From positions 292,792-356,791 of the forward strand of contig NZ_JACRYL010000002.1 of assembly GCF_014306625.1 (NCBI RefSeq): DNA of 64,000 bases, given 5' to 3'. Origin of the DNA: Pedobacter fastidiosus. GTDB taxonomy: Bacteria; Bacteroidota; Bacteroidia; Sphingobacteriales; Sphingobacteriaceae. Made by a program: the position numbers and the translations under genes. Under the pieces are notes generated by a model that worked only from the letters and a program-made list of their open reading frames with translations, made no database searches and had not been told where the DNA came from. Positions 61,653 to 64,000 of the stretch are shown here, piece by piece (the stretch's first letter is position 1; every line of letters begins with the position of its first letter).

Positions 61653-62918
61653 TTAGGGTTTTGAAATAGATAGTTTACGATCCACATGAGTAAAGGCATT
61701 CAGCACCTTGTCCAAATGTTCCTTGGTATGGGTAGCCATAATATTTAGCCTTACCCTGGCATTTTTTTTTGATACTGCTGGATACATTATTGGATTTGCA
61801 TATACCCCTGCATCAAGCAATAGCTTTCCAGCTTCCAAGGTTTTTCCTATATCGCCAATCTTAACAGGTATAATCGCTGATGCTGTTGTACCAATATCGA
61901 GCCCCATACCTAACAATCCTTCTTTAAGGTAATTTACATTTTCCCAAAGTCTATCTTTCCAGAATGGCTCTTCATCCAATAAGTCCATCGCTTTCAAAAT
62001 ACCCAAAGTAGTTGGCGTTGCTGTGGTAGAGAAAAGATGCTGTTTTGATTGATATTTCAGGAAGTTAATGAGTTCAGTATCTGCCACTACATACCCGCCT
62101 ATGTGGGCAAAGGCCTTGCTAAAAGTCCCTGTTATAATATCAACCTTATCAAAAAGGTCATATTCTTCGATTGCCCCCCTACCCGTTTTTCCAACAACTC
62201 CTGTTCCATGAGCGTCATCAACTACCAGATATGCTCCATAATGATGAGTAAGCTCAGCAATCTGATCCATTGTTGCTAAATCTCCATCTTGGGAATATAC
62301 ACCATCAATGATTACCATTTTTGTACGAAAAGTGTGTTGTGCATGTTTAAGTGCAAGTTCTAATCCCTCCATGTTGTTGTGCAGGAAAGTTTTTACATTG
62401 GTAAGCTGGCAACCTTCATAAACACTAGCATGCACCGCCATATCAATAATTGCAATATCCTCTTTTTGTAAAAGACATTGCAATGTTGCGCTATTTGCCG
62501 TGTAACCTGTAGTATAAAGGATTGCGCTTTTTCTCTTGAAAAATTTGGCGATTCTATCTTCTAAAGCCTGATGGTAAACAAAATGACCACCAATAGCTGG
62601 AGATGCACCAGCGCCGCTGCCAAATTCTTCGATCGCTTGTTGTAGTGCCACTTTAATTGCAGGATGCTGTGTAAAACCAAGATAGTCGTTAGATACAAAA
62701 CAGGCACATCTTTGCGCTTTGTTTTTTCCAGGCAAAAGCAAATCCATTTCTGGAGCACAACCTGATAGAGATTCTATTCGGTAGTTCAAGTGTCCGTTTG
62801 CACTTAGATAATCTAGAAACAGTTGGAACTCTCCAGCCCTTTCCATCACATCAATTCCAGGAATATTCTCAAAATCCCTGAAGCTCGCCTTAGCAAAGTC
62901 AATATTTTTCATAAACAA
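61653..62918 (-). CDS. PLP-dependent alpha-oxoamine synthase (BioF/KBL/SPT/CqsA superfamily)
   Basis: A 421-residue fold-type I PLP enzyme that should condense an amino acid with an acyl-CoA. FVSNDYLGFTQHPAIKVALQ opens the domain. The glycine loop is FGSGAGASPAIGGH, the cofactor-stacking His is in AVHASVYEGC, Asp235 and His237 are in VVDDAHGTGVVG, and the Schiff-base Lys268 is in ITGTFSKAFAHIGGY. The loop differs from the GSGGSR form common in BioF, so a biotin role is doubtful, and no biotin genes are near. It could be a serine palmitoyltransferase-like or CqsA-like (signal ketone) synthase. It is the first gene of an operon with TetR and a possible RteC relative, on the ICE. Confidence 0.85.
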   Translation of the reverse strand: MFMKNIDFAKASFRDFENIPGIDVMERAGEFQLFLDYLSANGHLNYRIESLSGCAPEMDLLLPGKNKAQRCACFVSNDYLGFTQHPAIKVALQQAIEEFGSGAGASPAIGGHFVYHQALEDRIAKFFKRKSAILYTTGYTANSATLQCLLQKEDIAIIDMAVHASVYEGCQLTNVKTFLHNNMEGLELALKHAQHTFRTKMVIIDGVYSQDGDLATMDQIAELTHHYGAYLVVDDAHGTGVVGKTGRGAIEEYDLFDKVDIITGTFSKAFAHIGGYVVADTELINFLKYQSKQHLFSTTATPTTLGILKAMDLLDEEPFWKDRLWENVNYLKEGLLGMGLDIGTTASAIIPVKIGDIGKTLEAGKLLLDAGVYANPIMYPAVSKKNARVRLNIMATHTKEHLDKVLNAFTHVDRKLSISKP

Positions 62919-63168
62919 TAGGGGTTAAAACTCAATTTAGCACCTATTTATTTTAAAAGTGGTAACATGACAATTTTTTATTTAAAATCAGTCTATGTAT
63001 TAATAAAATAAATCTGATTCTTTAAAAAATAATAGGACAAAGAAATCCACCCAAAAAAGTTCTATCCAATATAAACTTACTAGGTAAAGTTATAGTAGGT
63101 GGAAAAACAGCAACTAAGTATTACACTTGACTGCGATATTAAAACACTCTTCTTTTGCCATCAAAAAC

Positions 63169-63747
63169 ATGAAAAACCAAAAGCTCATCGATAAACTTCA
63201 TGAAATGCCACATTGCAAAAAGGAGATGAAATTTCTTTTCTCAGAACAGTTTCTTTCTGTTGATTATTTAAAAGGCCAGACTATTATTGGTCCAAACCTC
63301 TTTAATAATTCATTATATTTCGTAAATAATGGCTTGCTGCGACGCTATCCATTAAGGTTAGGATTGGCGGGAACAAGCCAACTATTTATTATAGGAGATT
63401 TTATTACTCAAAATGGCATATATCTTAAAAGACCAAGTCTTGAATATATTGAATGTTTAAGCCAAGTTGAATTACTTACCATTAACCATAAACAGCTTGA
63501 ACGCTTTTTTAGGCAACAGCCAGAAGCGATAAAACTTTTGTTGTGCATTTTGGAAGAGCAAAAATTAAAGGAAATTGAAAATGCAGAAATGATGCGTTTG
63601 GAACCTGCCATAGAAAGATACAGGTTTGCATCAGTTGTACTAGGAAAGTTAATACACGATCTTCCAAAACGCATCCTTTCATCTTATCTAAGGATTAGTG
63701 AAAAACAACTTAGCCGCTTACTTATAGAATATGCACATGGCAAATAA
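63169..63747 (+). CDS. Crp/Fnr-family regulator
   Basis: About 192 residues from MKNQKLIDKLHEMPHCKKEM. A cyclic-nucleotide-binding-like domain (about 25-125: QTIIGPNLFNNSLYFVNNGL, QLFIIGDFITQNGIYL) is followed by the long connecting helix and a short C-terminal helix-turn-helix (RILSSYLRISEKQLSRLLIE). The wing is very short, as in many Bacteroidota members. A TTG 42 bp upstream could extend the frame, but the ATG is preferred. It is divergent from the oxoamine synthase operon (250 bp), so it probably regulates it. Confidence 0.85.
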   Translation: MKNQKLIDKLHEMPHCKKEMKFLFSEQFLSVDYLKGQTIIGPNLFNNSLYFVNNGLLRRYPLRLGLAGTSQLFIIGDFITQNGIYLKRPSLEYIECLSQVELLTINHKQLERFFRQQPEAIKLLLCILEEQKLKEIENAEMMRLEPAIERYRFASVVLGKLIHDLPKRILSSYLRISEKQLSRLLIEYAHGK

Positions 63748-63883
63748 TTAAATTAATTCTATGGACATACGTCCAATTATTTTCCGACCTATCGCCCTTG
63801 ATTTTCCGACACCTGTCCAGCGCAACGGCTTACAAACAACTTAATTTTGGTTAAGATAAAGAACTGAAATTAAGAAACAAGAC

Positions 63884-63940
63884 ATGAAAAAGGAAACCAT
63901 CTTAAAATTTATCTGTGGTATTATTGTATTAACCCCCTAA
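63884..63940 (+). pseudogene. N-terminal stub of a gene cut by an insertion
   Basis: ATG 63884 opens MKKETILKFICGIIVLTP and stops. The first 16 residues look like the start of a membrane or exported protein (basic start, then hydrophobic). The frame ends inside the sequence AACCCCCTAAAAAGCTGGAC, which looks like an insertion sequence end. The missing part should lie beyond the right edge. Confidence 0.45.
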
Positions 63941-64000
63941 AAAGCTGGACTAAATTTTAAAAACAATTTAGAACCATTAAATTAGGGAATTATGAAAAGA
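63931..64000 (+). mobile_element. probable left end of an insertion sequence (IS3-like)
   Basis: AACCCCCTAAAAAGCTGGAC, an AT-rich leader with AAATTTTAAAAACAATTTAG, and a start codon at 63992 (ATGAAAAGA, preceded by TTAGGGA) together look like the terminal repeat and transposase leader of an IS3-type element. Only about 70 bp are visible and the transposase itself is outside the window, so the family is a guess from layout. Confidence 0.4.

Larger units (their letters stand above)
40293..64000. mobile_element. CTnDOT-like integrative conjugative element, left part
   Basis: An integrase gene stands next to tRNA-Lys. It is followed by cargo and conserved Bacteroidota ICE genes (DUF932, Hc1-like, DUF3945-like), a block of TraE-F-G-I-J-K-L-M transfer genes and RteC. 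The left end is set by the tRNA 3' end. No second copy of the tRNA 3' end was noticed before 64000, so the right end is outside the window. Relaxase, coupling protein and TraN/TraO are not present in this part. Everything from TraE to TraM runs on the minus strand toward the integrase. Confidence 0.85.

Noticed and set aside
61653..62918. Naming the PLP enzyme bioF or kbl
   Set aside because: Superfamily motifs are clear, but the glycine loop (FGSGAGASPAIGGH) and context fit neither. No biotin or threonine genes are adjacent.
40293..64000. Second copy of the tRNA-Lys 3' end marking the right attachment site
   Set aside because: Looked for GGTTCGAATCCCAGCGGGAT-like sequence and saw none in the window. 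The right end is therefore left undefined.

Overview
The window reads as chromosome of a Sphingobacteriaceae-type Bacteroidota, most like Pedobacter. The support is AT-rich DNA, Bacteroidota promoters (TTG, about 20 bp, TAnnTTTG), Bacteroidota-type carbohydrate enzymes, Hc1-like small histones, and many REP-like palindromes of the GTCATTGCGAGGCACGAAGC type. From 40293 to the right edge it carries a CTnDOT-like integrative conjugative element (ICE) inserted at a tRNA-Lys gene.

Region 1 (1-11340) is a minus-strand, translationally coupled operon of secreted glycosidases: GH78 alpha-L-rhamnosidase, a beta-propeller glycosidase, a GH2 enzyme split by a frameshift, and a LacZ-type GH2 beta-galactosidase. 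A divergent IclR regulator probably controls it. Together they suggest attack on a rhamnose- and galactose-containing plant glycan. Three of the four genes carry REP-like palindromes inside their N-terminal coding sequence. No SusC/SusD pair is in the window.

Region 2 (11340-19300) is a light and stress block: a histone-like protein, heme oxygenase, a response regulator, a bacteriophytochrome kinase, a second response regulator, an MscS channel, a Lys/Ala-rich peptide, an SpoIIAA-like protein, a lipoprotein esterase and Ku.

Region 3 (19400-40200) is housekeeping: a two-domain glycosyltransferase facing a GH130 phosphorylase, a GAF histidine kinase, a metallophosphatase, a 1-kb array of three long repeats, glutamate synthase (gltBD), SRP RNA, a TalC-type transaldolase, lutABC, a lipoprotein mutarotase, and a HAD protein with an NrtR-type Nudix regulator.

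Region 4 (40217-64000) starts with tRNA-Lys and an integrase. Next come two divergent unknown genes (possible defence cargo), a DUF932 gene, a conserved ICE gene broken by an in-frame amber codon, and an ICE copy of the histone-like protein. The transfer operon follows, from TraE to TraM, with three TraI-like paralogues, then RteC. Beyond it lies a module of an alpha-oxoamine synthase, a TetR regulator and a possible RteC relative, with a divergent Crp/Fnr regulator. The window ends in what looks like the left end of an insertion sequence that cuts a small ORF. Relaxase, coupling protein, TraN and the right attachment site are not seen, so the element either continues past 64000 or is incomplete.
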